Of a stretch of 64,000 nt of DNA, positions 9,629-20,891 are shown piece by piece. The position numbers and the translations under genes were made by a program. Source of the stretch: Taibaiella koreensis (GTDB taxonomy: Bacteria; Bacteroidota; Bacteroidia; Chitinophagales; Chitinophagaceae). Every line of letters starts with the position of its first letter. Within the stretch, counting starts at the first letter, position 1. The stretch is from contig NZ_QVNU01000006.1 of assembly GCF_003545715.1 (NCBI RefSeq), positions 124,001-188,000 of the forward strand. Direction: 5' to 3'. The notes under the pieces are model-generated. The model worked only from the letters and a program-made list of their open reading frames with translations. It was not told the origin of the DNA and ran no database searches.

Positions 9629-10032
9629 AAGATCCCGTTATTCGAACTGAGATAGAGCGCTATACCGGTATACCTAATGGCTCATCCGTAAAGGTAAAGT
9701 CTGCATGGAAAAGGTTTATAGAGTTTATTACGCCATGGCTTAACGAGAAGCGCCTCCTTGCTGAAAGGCTTTTGGAAGCTGAAGTTCGGAAAAGAGAAGC
9801 CGAAGCGTTGAATACCACTGCAGATGCAGAACTTAAGTTTCAACAAGCAAAAAAAATAGCTACGGAAACAGCCATAATGGAGCAAGACAAACTCAACACA
9901 ATCGATATAAACCATATTTCTGTTGAAGATATCGAGGCAACAATGCAATCTCTAAAAGATAAACTTGCCTATCTCAGCGCTGTACATGGAACACGTATAG
10001 ACATTTATCCTTCGAAGGGAGAATCGAAATAG
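9616..10032 (+). CDS. Hypothetical coiled-coil protein
   Basis: 138-aa protein with a long charged helix, probably a coiled coil, at about residues 42-100 (EKRLLAERLLEAEVRKREAE and QQAKKIATETAIMEQDKL). No signal peptide, membrane segment or enzyme motif is visible. It overlaps the preceding gene by 13 bp and ends 18 bp before a perfect palindromic terminator. The two are probably partners, but no function can be assigned. Confidence 0.7.
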   Translation: MHEIKDPVIRTEIERYTGIPNGSSVKVKSAWKRFIEFITPWLNEKRLLAERLLEAEVRKREAEALNTTADAELKFQQAKKIATETAIMEQDKLNTIDINHISVEDIEATMQSLKDKLAYLSAVHGTRIDIYPSKGESK

Positions 10033-10050
10033 ACTTTACAGTTGTTACAC

Positions 10051-10080
10051 AGAAAAAGCCTCCAATTGGAGGCTTTTTCT
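10051..10080. terminator. Perfect palindromic bidirectional terminator
   Basis: A 30-bp perfect palindrome, AGAAAAAGCCTCCAA and its complement, with an A-run on the left and a T-run on the right. It closes the 9128-10032 gene pair. Confidence 0.92.
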
Positions 10081-10225
10081 ACTGGTGTTTATCTGAGGTG
10101 AGTTTTCGGGCCAGTTTAAAACACCATTGTTATTTCCTTTAGCTCTGGTATTGGATGCAGGCATTAAATGATCTGAACACCAATGGACCATCCGGTTGTT
10201 ATAAACTTCAATAACAGGTTTTATT

Positions 10226-10903
10226 ATGAACAAGACCATATTAAAGGCTTTTGTCGGTTTATTATTCCTGATCGTCGTCATGGGTATTGTGCTTTTTAGT
10301 GCTGTAGGGACGCTGCATTACCGGGCGGGCTGGGTTTACCTATCGGTGTTCTTTCTCTGTTGCGCTGCGATCACAGGTTACCTGGTTAAAAAAGATATGG
10401 AACTACTGAAAAGGCGGTTAAGTGCCGGCCCGGCAGGAGAAAAGGAAAAAAGCCAGAAGATCATACAGTCTATTGCACAGCTTGCCTTTATCGCAATATA
10501 TGTCGTAGCCGGCCTGGACAGGCGCTGCAGTTGGTCTTTGTTGCCGAAATATCTGTACATCATTGGCGATGCCGTGGTTCTTGTCGGTTTTTATATTGTT
10601 TTTAAAACTTTTGCGGTAAATACATTTACGGCAGCTAACATACAAGTAGCCAAGGCGCAAACGGTGATCACTACCGGGCCTTATGCTATTGTACGGCATC
10701 CCATGTATAGCGGTGCACTACTGTTGCTCCTCGGCACGCCTGTTGCATTGAATTCCTGGTGGGCATTACTTTCAGTGCTGCCGATGTTCGTGGTCATCAT
10801 CGCCAGGTTAATGGACGAGGAACGGTTTCTTAAAAAAAACCTGTCCGGCTATACCGACTATTGTCTCAAGGTCAAATGGAGGCTACTTCCGGGAGTATTC
10901 TAA
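10226..10903 (+). CDS. Isoprenylcysteine carboxyl methyltransferase-like membrane protein
   Basis: 225-aa integral membrane protein with about five hydrophobic segments. The C-terminal half carries the ICMT/PEMT-type signature TTGPYAIVRHPMYSGALLLL and a later Glu-Glu pair (ARLMDEERFLKKNLSGYTDY), which match SAM-dependent membrane methyltransferases. In bacteria the substrate of such proteins is usually unknown; lipid or small-molecule methylation is likely. It stands alone, and the ATG at 10226 is preceded by an intergenic region of about 145 bp after the palindromic terminator. Confidence 0.85.
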   Translation: MNKTILKAFVGLLFLIVVMGIVLFSAVGTLHYRAGWVYLSVFFLCCAAITGYLVKKDMELLKRRLSAGPAGEKEKSQKIIQSIAQLAFIAIYVVAGLDRRCSWSLLPKYLYIIGDAVVLVGFYIVFKTFAVNTFTAANIQVAKAQTVITTGPYAIVRHPMYSGALLLLLGTPVALNSWWALLSVLPMFVVIIARLMDEERFLKKNLSGYTDYCLKVKWRLLPGVF

Positions 10904-11040
10904 AAATCAGGAAATTTAAGCGGTTGTAAGGTCTGCCCTTTCGATCAAAGTATCAGCTGTTAAAAACATAAAGCCGGGCGACGCGTCGAAATACTATGTA
11001 ATTCTTTTGATCCTTTATGTCAATGAAATCTGGAATATCA

Positions 11041-11121
11041 ATGGGACACGAGTTCGTAGCGGTATTATTACAAACCGGCATAGTCAAATACCTGGTGAAT
11101 GCAGAAGCAGTAGCGGAATAA
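11041..11121 (+). pseudogene. Relic of a second DUF892 gene
   Basis: The 26 codons MGHEFVAVLLQTGIVKYLVN AEAVAE end in TAA and match the end of the DUF892 protein at 6779-7303 (MGHKDVAALLQQ ... GIAESLVNAGAVAE) with one internal loss of about 13 codons. Homology continues past the stop codon: CGAACGCAATATCTTTAAAC corresponds to CGAACAAGATATTTTTAATA after the intact gene. This is the 3' end of a decayed duplicate, and the rest of the gene is gone. Confidence 0.7.
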
Positions 11122-11158
11122 TTTATGCGAACGCAATATCTTTAAACAAGGCTGCTAT

Positions 11159-12235
11159 TTAGCCGGGCAATGTGAAAATGATATCCGTTCCCGGAGTGCT
11201 TTTTTCCTGGATTGCAATGCTGCCACCATGCCGGGCAATGATTTCTGAACATAGAAAAAGACCGATACCCAGTCCTTCAACAGGTCCGGTATTTGCAGCG
11301 CGGTAAAATTTATCGAATACCTTCCTTCTGTCCTCGCTTGCGATACCGCGACCCTGGTCGCTCACAATGATAGATGTTTCATTTTCACTCCCATTTAAGT
11401 ATACATCAACTTCCGGCGTTTCCTTGGTGTACTTTACGGAATTATTGATCAGGTTGGTGAGTACCTGTCCGATTCGGTATGGGTCGGCATTGACAAGGAT
11501 GCCCGTTTGGGGGCCGTGAACGGTAATCCTTAATTCCGGATGGACCATGACCGCGTTCTGCGCGATCTCATGCGTTAATTTCTCGAGGTCAAATGGCGAT
11601 TTATCCAGGAAAATTTCCTTTCCTTTCGCGAGTATCGGGGTCGCCATCTCATCCAAGAGCCTGGTGATCCTGTCTGTTGACTTCAGCGCCCTGGAAACAA
11701 TTTTGGTTATCGGGTCTTCCGGTTGCCCGTCGAGATGGCGTTCCAGGATCTGTAGTGATCCCTTGACTGCGGAAAGCGGTGTCTTCAGTTCATGCATGGC
11801 TACGCTGAGCATTTCGTCACGTAGAATTTCAAGGTCTTTTTTTTCGGTAATGTCCTGGGTGGTACCCGATATCTTTTGAGGTATCCCATTCTCATAAGCT
11901 ACCATGCCACGCGCTTCAATCCAATGGAGGCTGCCATCGGGATGCCTCACCCGGTATTGTGCTATGTAGGCTTCATTATTCATGATCGCCTGCATTACCC
12001 GTTCCTGCATACCGCCTCTGTCTTGCGGTAGTATACAGTCCAGCATATCGTCATAGCGGAATGTCTCTTTCGTATCCCACCCGAAATTTCTTTTGCACTG
12101 ATCGGTACAAGCCATAAAATTCCCTTCCACCAGATTAACTTCCCAAAAGCCAAGCGAAACCTGGTTGAGCGCCAACGACAGTTGCTCCTGGGAAACATTA
12201 AAAGTGGAATCGGAATCCGGTAAGTTTTGCTTCAT
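11159..12235 (-). CDS. PAS-domain sensor histidine kinase
   Basis: 358-aa cytoplasmic kinase. A PAS/PAC domain of the PAS_3 type fills about residues 15-130 (EAYIAQYRVRHPDGSLHWIE). It is followed by a HisKA domain with phosphoacceptor His in MLSVAMHELKTPLSAVKGSL (about 145-165). The HATPase_c domain has an N box (QVLTNLINNSVKYTKE), a G1 box (VSDQGRGIASEDRRKVFDKF) and a G2 box (GLGIGLFLCSEIIARHGG). There is no membrane segment, and no response regulator adjoins it, so it is an orphan kinase sensing a cytoplasmic cue. Confidence 0.93.
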   Translation of the reverse strand: MKQNLPDSDSTFNVSQEQLSLALNQVSLGFWEVNLVEGNFMACTDQCKRNFGWDTKETFRYDDMLDCILPQDRGGMQERVMQAIMNNEAYIAQYRVRHPDGSLHWIEARGMVAYENGIPQKISGTTQDITEKKDLEILRDEMLSVAMHELKTPLSAVKGSLQILERHLDGQPEDPITKIVSRALKSTDRITRLLDEMATPILAKGKEIFLDKSPFDLEKLTHEIAQNAVMVHPELRITVHGPQTGILVNADPYRIGQVLTNLINNSVKYTKETPEVDVYLNGSENETSIIVSDQGRGIASEDRRKVFDKFYRAANTGPVEGLGIGLFLCSEIIARHGGSIAIQEKSTPGTDIIFTLPG

Positions 12236-12332
12236 ATTTCTAATAGCAAATTAAATAATACTTCCGTTAATTTTAAAATAAAGTCGACTACAAACCAATA
12301 CTATAACCACTTTTTTACTTTAAAAAAAACGA

Positions 12333-13130
12333 TTATTTCTTTTTCAGTTCCTGCAATACCTGGTCGATCATGACTTTTATTTCCTGCACTTCCGTCGGTT
12401 TTTCGGGTAATACGTTGGTTTGGTGCTTATAGTATTTCCATATTTCCAGTACTTCCGATATCTGTACCGTATAAGGAGCAAACAGGTCGTTAAGCGACTT
12501 GAGCAGTAATGTCCCATCATTTTGTACGGTAACTTGTTTGAATACAAACTCCTGGTCGCCTTTTAAGATCACGATACAGGGCGTGTCCGGCTTGATGGCT
12601 TTCCAGTCCTCGATGTACTGCGCGATAACTTCGCTGTTCTCCGGTATCGGCAGCATCGAATCGCCCGTAGTGGGGAACATCCTGAAAGTGCCTTTGCCCT
12701 GAAGATTGGGCATGCTGAATTTCGGTAACGTGGCGATAAATTCCGGGTCGTTGTACCCGGCCCGGTAACCGGCCTTTGCCCTGACCGGTACATACTCCAG
12801 GTTTTCTTTGTTGTCCTTGTCAACCGTGATCGCCAGCACCCTGATCTTGCTGCCGGTCATATAGACATCGTTGCCGGCCTCCAGTTCCCGCATTTTCAAT
12901 CCTCCAAGTTTGCCCAGGTCAACTTTCAACAAACTATCGACACTGATCTTAAAAAATTCCGAGATCATGATCAGGTCCTCAGGTTGTGGCGCTTTGGTTG
13001 CACCGCTTTCAATGGCGGCCAGCTTAGAACGGGTGAATGCCAATTGGTTAGCCAAAGCTTCCTGGCTCAATTTTTTACGTTCCCGGAGGAATTTGATGTT
13101 AACGGAAAAAAAAACTTTTTGGTTATTCAT
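12333..13130 (-). CDS. XRE/S24-family repressor, probable regulator of the mutasome
   Basis: 265-aa protein with an N-terminal helix-turn-helix (about residues 8-65, INKFLRERKKLSQEALANQL-like; seen as REKKLSQEALANQLAFTRSK with one extra R) and a C-terminal LexA/CI-type S24 fold (about 125-235; FRMFPTTGDSMLPIPENSEV). The Ser of GDSM is at the catalytic serine position; a Lys in VILKGDQEFVFKQV could be its partner. It is divergent from imuA, and a 19-bp palindrome lies between the two starts. The layout suggests it represses imuA-imuB-dnaE2 and itself, with damage-triggered self-cleavage as in LexA; the latter is inference. No obvious Ala-Gly cleavage pair was identified with confidence. Confidence 0.88.
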   Translation of the reverse strand: MNNQKVFFSVNIKFLRERKKLSQEALANQLAFTRSKLAAIESGATKAPQPEDLIMISEFFKISVDSLLKVDLGKLGGLKMRELEAGNDVYMTGSKIRVLAITVDKDNKENLEYVPVRAKAGYRAGYNDPEFIATLPKFSMPNLQGKGTFRMFPTTGDSMLPIPENSEVIAQYIEDWKAIKPDTPCIVILKGDQEFVFKQVTVQNDGTLLLKSLNDLFAPYTVQISEVLEIWKYYKHQTNVLPEKPTEVQEIKVMIDQVLQELKKK

Positions 13131-13159
13131 TTTGTAATGTTATTATTGATAACAACAAA

Positions 13160-13178
13160 TTGTCACCATTGGTGACAA
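13160..13178. promoter_or_regulatory. Operator-like palindrome between repressor and imuA
   Basis: TTGTCACCA-T-TGGTGACAA is a perfect inverted repeat with 9-bp arms around one base. It lies 30 bp before the repressor start and 38 bp before the imuA start, where it could block both divergent promoters. It is the natural binding site for the adjacent XRE/S24 repressor. Confidence 0.75.
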
Positions 13179-13215
13179 AATTAAAAAATTATCCGGATTT
13201 ACAAATAGCATCGTT

Positions 13216-13941
13216 ATGAAAAGTGAAGTGATCGAAAGGCTGCGAAAAGATATCCTTGCTATGGAGGGGTTTAAGCTGACTGATGAAAGCAAGCGCCTGA
13301 AGCTTGACCTGGGGCCAATGACCGCAGCCTTCCCCGGAGAAACCTTTCCCTGTGGCGCTGTGCATGAATTCCTGAGCGCTACAAAAGAGGATGCCGCGGC
13401 AACCACCGGCTTTATCGCGGGTTTGCTTAGCGGGCTGATGCGGGATGGCGGTATTTGTCTTTGGATCAGCACGCGGCGCACGCTGTTCCCGCCTGCCTTG
13501 CGCCTTTTCGGGATCGACCCCGAAAAGGTCATTTTTATCGACCTCAGTAAAACATCTGATATCCTCTGGATGGTGGAAGAAGCGCTCAAATGCGAAGCGC
13601 TGGCCGCTGTCTTCGGCGATATTTCCGAAATAGATTTTGCCCAATCCCGCAGGTTCCAACTGGCAGTCGAACATAGCCGGGTGACCGGCCTTATCCATCG
13701 GTATCAGCCGCGGAACATGGGTACCAATACATTTGTCGCCCGCTGGAAGATATCTTCATTACCGGGTACCCTGCAGGACGGCCTGCCCGGTGTCGGCGAC
13801 CCAAGCTGGCGGGTGGAATTAATAAAAATTCGCAACGGCAGGCCTGGCACCTGGGTCATGCAATGGGCAAATGGTGGCTTTCGTCATAGCCGCAGGCGGG
13901 CCGCGGCAACCGCGCACAAACCATTACAAAAAGTGGGATAG
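13216..13941 (+). CDS. imuA: ImuA, RecA-like mutasome protein
   Basis: 241-aa protein related to the RecA/SulA-like ImuA family. The early part (LDLGPMTAAFPGETFPCGAV, HEFLSATKEDAAATTGFIAG) matches the ImuA region that recruits RecA-like core; the core (GICLWISTRRTLFPPALRLF, VEEALKCEALAAVFGDISEI) aligns with the RecA ATPase fold but no clean Walker A is visible. It is the first gene of imuA-imuB-dnaE2, only 2 bp before imuB. In known systems ImuA interacts with RecA and supports damage-induced mutagenesis. Confidence 0.87.
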   Translation: MKSEVIERLRKDILAMEGFKLTDESKRLKLDLGPMTAAFPGETFPCGAVHEFLSATKEDAAATTGFIAGLLSGLMRDGGICLWISTRRTLFPPALRLFGIDPEKVIFIDLSKTSDILWMVEEALKCEALAAVFGDISEIDFAQSRRFQLAVEHSRVTGLIHRYQPRNMGTNTFVARWKISSLPGTLQDGLPGVGDPSWRVELIKIRNGRPGTWVMQWANGGFRHSRRRAAATAHKPLQKVG

Positions 13942-13943
13942 CA

Positions 13944-15443
13944 ATGGCGGGGCGTTTTGTAGTCATATGGTTTCCTCACCTGACAACAGACAGGTTTATA
14001 TCCCGTCAGCCGGAATTAAAGGATATGTCCTTTGTCCTGGCTGCACCGGAACGCGGCCGCATGGTCATCAGGGCCGCCAGTATCCCTGCGGAAGCATCGG
14101 GCATAACATCAGGTATGGTAGTGGCCGACGCCAAAGCGCTGCTTCCCTCCCTGGTGGTGATCGACGACCGGTCCGAGCTGGCGGGGAAGCTGCTGGCCTA
14201 CCTGGCCGAATGGTGCCTGCGCTATACGCCTGTCGTGGCCGTAGCGCTGCCGGATAGCCTCATCCTGGACATAAGAGGCTGCGCGCACCTTTGGGGCGGT
14301 GAGCAGGTTTATTTAAAAGACATACTTTCCAAGCTCAATAATATGGGTTACGATGCGCGGGCTGCCATCGCCGATACCATTGGCGCGGCCTGGGCAGTTT
14401 GCCGTTATGGCAAGGTTTCGCCCTTTGTTGACGCAGGCGCGCAACTGGAAGCCCTGCTGCCCTTACCACCTGCCGCCCTGCGCCTGGAACCGGCTACTTT
14501 GCAACGGATGCAAAAGCTGGGCCTTTACAGGATCAGCAGCTTTATACAAATGCCGCGCAATGTTTTGCGCAGGCGTTTCGGCCCGCTGCTGCTTGAACGG
14601 CTGGACCAGGCCCTCGGGCAGCTAAAGGAACCTATAGAGCCGATCCGGCCTGTTGAACCTTACCAGGAGCGCCTGCCCAGCCAGGAGCCTATTCGGACGG
14701 CTACGGGTATCAAGATCGCTTTACAGCGCTTATTGGAAACGCTTTGCAAACGGCTGGTCATGGAAGGTAAGGGTTTGCGTAAGGCGGTATTCAAAGGCTA
14801 TCGTATTGACGGCAAACTGCAGCAGATCGAAATCGGCACCAATGCTGCCTCTTGTAACGTCGATCACCTTTTCCGCCTTTTTGAACTAAAGGTCACGACC
14901 ATTGCGCCCGCCCTGGGCATCGAGCTATTTATCCTGGAAGCGCCGGTAGTGGAAGATCTTTCCAAAGTGCAGCAAACCATGTGGCAAAGTGGCCGGGAGC
15001 AGGCCGATAAAAAGATAGCCGAATTGCTGGACCGCATGACGGCCAGGGGCGGTATGGATATCATTCACCGTTACCTGCCCGCGGAACATTACTGGCCGGA
15101 GCGGTCGGTCAAAGTTGCGGTCTCCCTTGACGAAAAGCCAGCTACTGCCTGGCGAACGGAGCTGCCTCGGCCGGTACACCTGCTGCCGGTTCCCGAACTC
15201 ATAGAGGTAGCGGCGCCCATACCCGATTATCCGCCGATGCTTTTTATCTACAAAGGAACGGTACATAAGATCACCAGGGCGGACGGCCCCGAGCGTATAG
15301 AACAGGAATGGTGGATCGAAAACAGCCTGCACCGGGACTATTACCAGGTCGAGGATGATAAAGGGGCGCGGTACTGGCTGTTCCGCCTGGGCCATTATGA
15401 TGAGGGCGATCCCCAATGGTTTATTCATGGCTTTTTTGCCTGA
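13944..15443 (+). CDS. imuB: ImuB, catalytically inactive Y-family polymerase homologue
   Basis: 499-aa Y-family polymerase-like protein. The catalytic first motif of active enzymes (DxDxFF) is replaced by VIWFPHLTTDRF, and the second acidic motif by LILDIRGCAHLWGG, which is the pattern of ImuB proteins rather than DinB. The little-finger region lies around 230-340. ImuB is thought to act as a hub linking DnaE2 to the sliding clamp and ImuA. The gene begins 2 bp after imuA and dnaE2 follows 15 bp downstream, so the three are one operon. Confidence 0.93.
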   Translation: MAGRFVVIWFPHLTTDRFISRQPELKDMSFVLAAPERGRMVIRAASIPAEASGITSGMVVADAKALLPSLVVIDDRSELAGKLLAYLAEWCLRYTPVVAVALPDSLILDIRGCAHLWGGEQVYLKDILSKLNNMGYDARAAIADTIGAAWAVCRYGKVSPFVDAGAQLEALLPLPPAALRLEPATLQRMQKLGLYRISSFIQMPRNVLRRRFGPLLLERLDQALGQLKEPIEPIRPVEPYQERLPSQEPIRTATGIKIALQRLLETLCKRLVMEGKGLRKAVFKGYRIDGKLQQIEIGTNAASCNVDHLFRLFELKVTTIAPALGIELFILEAPVVEDLSKVQQTMWQSGREQADKKIAELLDRMTARGGMDIIHRYLPAEHYWPERSVKVAVSLDEKPATAWRTELPRPVHLLPVPELIEVAAPIPDYPPMLFIYKGTVHKITRADGPERIEQEWWIENSLHRDYYQVEDDKGARYWLFRLGHYDEGDPQWFIHGFFA

Positions 15444-15458
15444 TCAAATAACATTGTT

Positions 15459-18686
<3,228 letters not shown>

Positions 18687-18867
18687 TCATACCGATTTAT
18701 GAAGTTACATTCTAAATAAAAGTGGCCAACACGATATACAGTACTGATTTTCATTCAATTAACAACAATCATGTACTACAATAGCAATTAATGCATAGTG
18801 TATTTGCATCGTGATATTTGCGTATAAATAAGTAACTACTATCTTTAATCCATTAAACCTAAACCAA

Positions 18868-19911
18868 ATGGCAACAATTCATTTTTTAAATGTCCTAGAA
18901 GGAGATTGCAACATTATTCAACATGATTCCGGTAGGATATCTATGATTGACGTCAGTAATGCCTATAACGAAGATGATACACAGGAGGAGCTTATTGTGA
19001 AAAATTCAAATGCAAGACAGGAAATGCTTAATCGCACAAATGTTCCTCCTGGTAAAACTGATTACGGCCAGAAAAAGATTCCTGATAATCCAATTGACTA
19101 TTTGAAGAAACTGGGCATCTCAAATATTTTTCGCTTTATAATAACGCATCCCGATATGGACCATATTGACGGGATTCGAGATTTGTATTCGGAATTTAAT
19201 ATTGCAAACACGTGGGATACAGATAATAACAAAGAAATCGAGAGCTTTAAATTTCCTTATAAATTCAATAGAGCAGATTGGAGTTTTTACGAAACTTTAC
19301 GTGCCGGAAAATATTCTCAAACAAAGAGATTGACCTATTTTGATACTGACGACAGTTTGTACTGGAATCAGGATGACATCAAAATACTTGCACCGTCAAA
19401 GGAATTGCTACAATTGGCAAACAGTAACGAGGGAAATATCCATGACTTATCTTATGTACTCCTTTTTACTCCACCCAAAAAAAACGGCGGTAAGTGGAAA
19501 ATTATCTTTGCAGGTGATAGTCATGATAACACATGGGATCATATCCTTAACACATACAAAGAAGAGATTACCAATGTAGATGTTTTATTTGCCCCTCATC
19601 ATGGCCGGGATTCTGATCGCGATTATGAGTTTTTTAAAGTTCTAAATCCCCAGGTAACTCTTTTTGGCAATGCAAGTTCAAAGCATTTGGCTTATGGCAA
19701 CTACAATTCGTCAAGAAATACAAGAATCACGAATAACCAAGCTGGTTATGTTATTCTGAACACAAACTTAGACAGGCTACTGGTTTGCGTTAAGAATCAA
19801 ACGTTTGCAAACTACTATTGTAATAATCAAAAACGTAGCAGGGACTGGGGAGCGCCCAGTTATTTTAAGGAACTGGATGCTTATGGTTTATTTCAGATAA
19901 CCGCAAAATAG
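18868..19911 (+). CDS. Metallo-beta-lactamase-fold hydrolase (ComEC-like domain), possible defence protein
   Basis: 347-aa soluble protein with a metallo-beta-lactamase fold. The metal-binding motif is FIITHPDMDHIDGIRD (about residues 90-106, HxDxDH); later ligands are in IIFAGDSHDNTWDHIL (about 212-227) and LFAPHHGRDSDRDYEF (about 238-253). The arrangement matches the hydrolase domain seen in ComEC/Rec2, but the membrane and competence domains are absent. The next gene, 6 bp downstream, encodes a membrane protein. The pair is far more AT-rich than the preceding mutasome operon, which suggests transfer. Similar hydrolases are found in defence islands; the substrate is unknown. Confidence 0.85.
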   Translation: MATIHFLNVLEGDCNIIQHDSGRISMIDVSNAYNEDDTQEELIVKNSNARQEMLNRTNVPPGKTDYGQKKIPDNPIDYLKKLGISNIFRFIITHPDMDHIDGIRDLYSEFNIANTWDTDNNKEIESFKFPYKFNRADWSFYETLRAGKYSQTKRLTYFDTDDSLYWNQDDIKILAPSKELLQLANSNEGNIHDLSYVLLFTPPKKNGGKWKIIFAGDSHDNTWDHILNTYKEEITNVDVLFAPHHGRDSDRDYEFFKVLNPQVTLFGNASSKHLAYGNYNSSRNTRITNNQAGYVILNTNLDRLLVCVKNQTFANYYCNNQKRSRDWGAPSYFKELDAYGLFQITAK

Positions 19912-19917
19912 ATTCAT

Positions 19918-20499
19918 ATGAATTTCAAAGCTTACGATATACTTTCCTCGTTGGTCCCCGGTTTTTTAGCCTTGCTAGTATTACTTAATTTCTTTAACCT
20001 GCAATATGACAACGACTTTGTTATAGGGTATACCGCCATTGCATTCTTTTTGGGTTATCTATTGAACACTATTTCCAGCTGGCTTGAAGGATTCTATTTT
20101 ATGACTTGGGGTGGGAAACCTTCTTCCAAAATGCTCGATGGAAAAAACATCTGGAAAGTCAATTTCTATCATGGCAGTAAAGCAAAAGCATTACTGCTGA
20201 TTGATGCCGGAAACCCCAATGCGTCCAACAATGAATTATTTTTAATTGCTGTAAGACTTGTAAATGGCATCAAGGATACAAGAGTTGAGGATTTTAATAC
20301 TTTGTACGCATTTTCCAGAGCGCTGTTAACTACAACCCTCTTAGGCACAATTTTTTTACTTATAGAAAATCATAATGACTGGAGATATTATATTGTCTTA
20401 ATTCCCTCGCTGATAATTGTATGGTTAAGGTCCAAACAACGAGCCTATTACTATGTCAGAGAGGTATTGAACGTATACCTAAAGGCCAAAACTCCTTAG
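19918..20499 (+). CDS. Multi-pass membrane protein paired with the MBL hydrolase
   Basis: 193-aa protein with four predicted membrane helices: two near the N-terminus (VPGFLALLVLLNFFNL about 13-30, and FVIGYTAIAFFLGYLLNTIS about 34-54) and two near the C-terminus (LLTTTLLGTIFLLIE about 142-156, and YYIVLIPSLIIVWLRSK about 160-176), around a soluble loop of about 85 residues. No family is recognised. It starts 6 bp after the hydrolase stop, so translation is coupled. The layout, soluble enzyme plus small membrane protein, resembles two-gene abortive-infection systems; that is inference. Confidence 0.8.
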   Translation: MNFKAYDILSSLVPGFLALLVLLNFFNLQYDNDFVIGYTAIAFFLGYLLNTISSWLEGFYFMTWGGKPSSKMLDGKNIWKVNFYHGSKAKALLLIDAGNPNASNNELFLIAVRLVNGIKDTRVEDFNTLYAFSRALLTTTLLGTIFLLIENHNDWRYYIVLIPSLIIVWLRSKQRAYYYVREVLNVYLKAKTP

Positions 20500-20532
20500 T
20501 TCGATTTCCTGAATTAAGAACTATGAATCGGC

Positions 20533-20796
20533 CTACATGGCTTGCGATGATGTCCCCGTCTGGTTTTGAATAGCCTTTTCCAACTGCTGCAGGCGCTTTA
20601 ACGGCGGATTGAATGGATGGCTGGGGTTAAAGGTGGCGGCTGCATTCAATTCCAGCCTAATAAATTGTGGGATGTCTTTTACCACCATGCAGCCCTCGCG
20701 CCATTCGGAGATCAGGATCGGCGTTGTCTCAAAAAATACTCTTAGTCGTTCGACTTCGGCAAGGATCGCCGGGTCTTGGGATATTTTTCTTTGCAT
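20533..20796 (-). CDS. DUF6965-like small protein
   Basis: 87-aa soluble protein. The pattern AEVERLRVFFETTPILISEW, then VVKDIPQFIRLELNAA and PPLKRLQQLEKAIQ, fits my memory of the DUF6965 family, small proteins frequent on Bacteroidota mobile elements. The function is unknown. It is convergent with the membrane protein gene and lies ahead of the element backbone. Confidence 0.7.
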   Translation of the reverse strand: MQRKISQDPAILAEVERLRVFFETTPILISEWREGCMVVKDIPQFIRLELNAAATFNPSHPFNPPLKRLQQLEKAIQNQTGTSSQAM

Positions 20797-20891
20797 CCAT
20801 GCAAAGGTAGGCCGGTTTTATTTGATCACGATTTATCACTTACTCCATCTGCAGAAATGCCTGAACGTATTTCCCGATTTTTATCTAAAAT

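Noticed and set aside
12333-13130. Repressor considered as the genome's LexA
   Set aside because: N-terminal domain is XRE-type, not the LexA winged helix, and its operator is unlike LexA boxes.
18868-19911. MBL protein considered as a ComEC competence protein
   Set aside because: The transmembrane competence and DUF4131 parts are missing; only the hydrolase fold is present.
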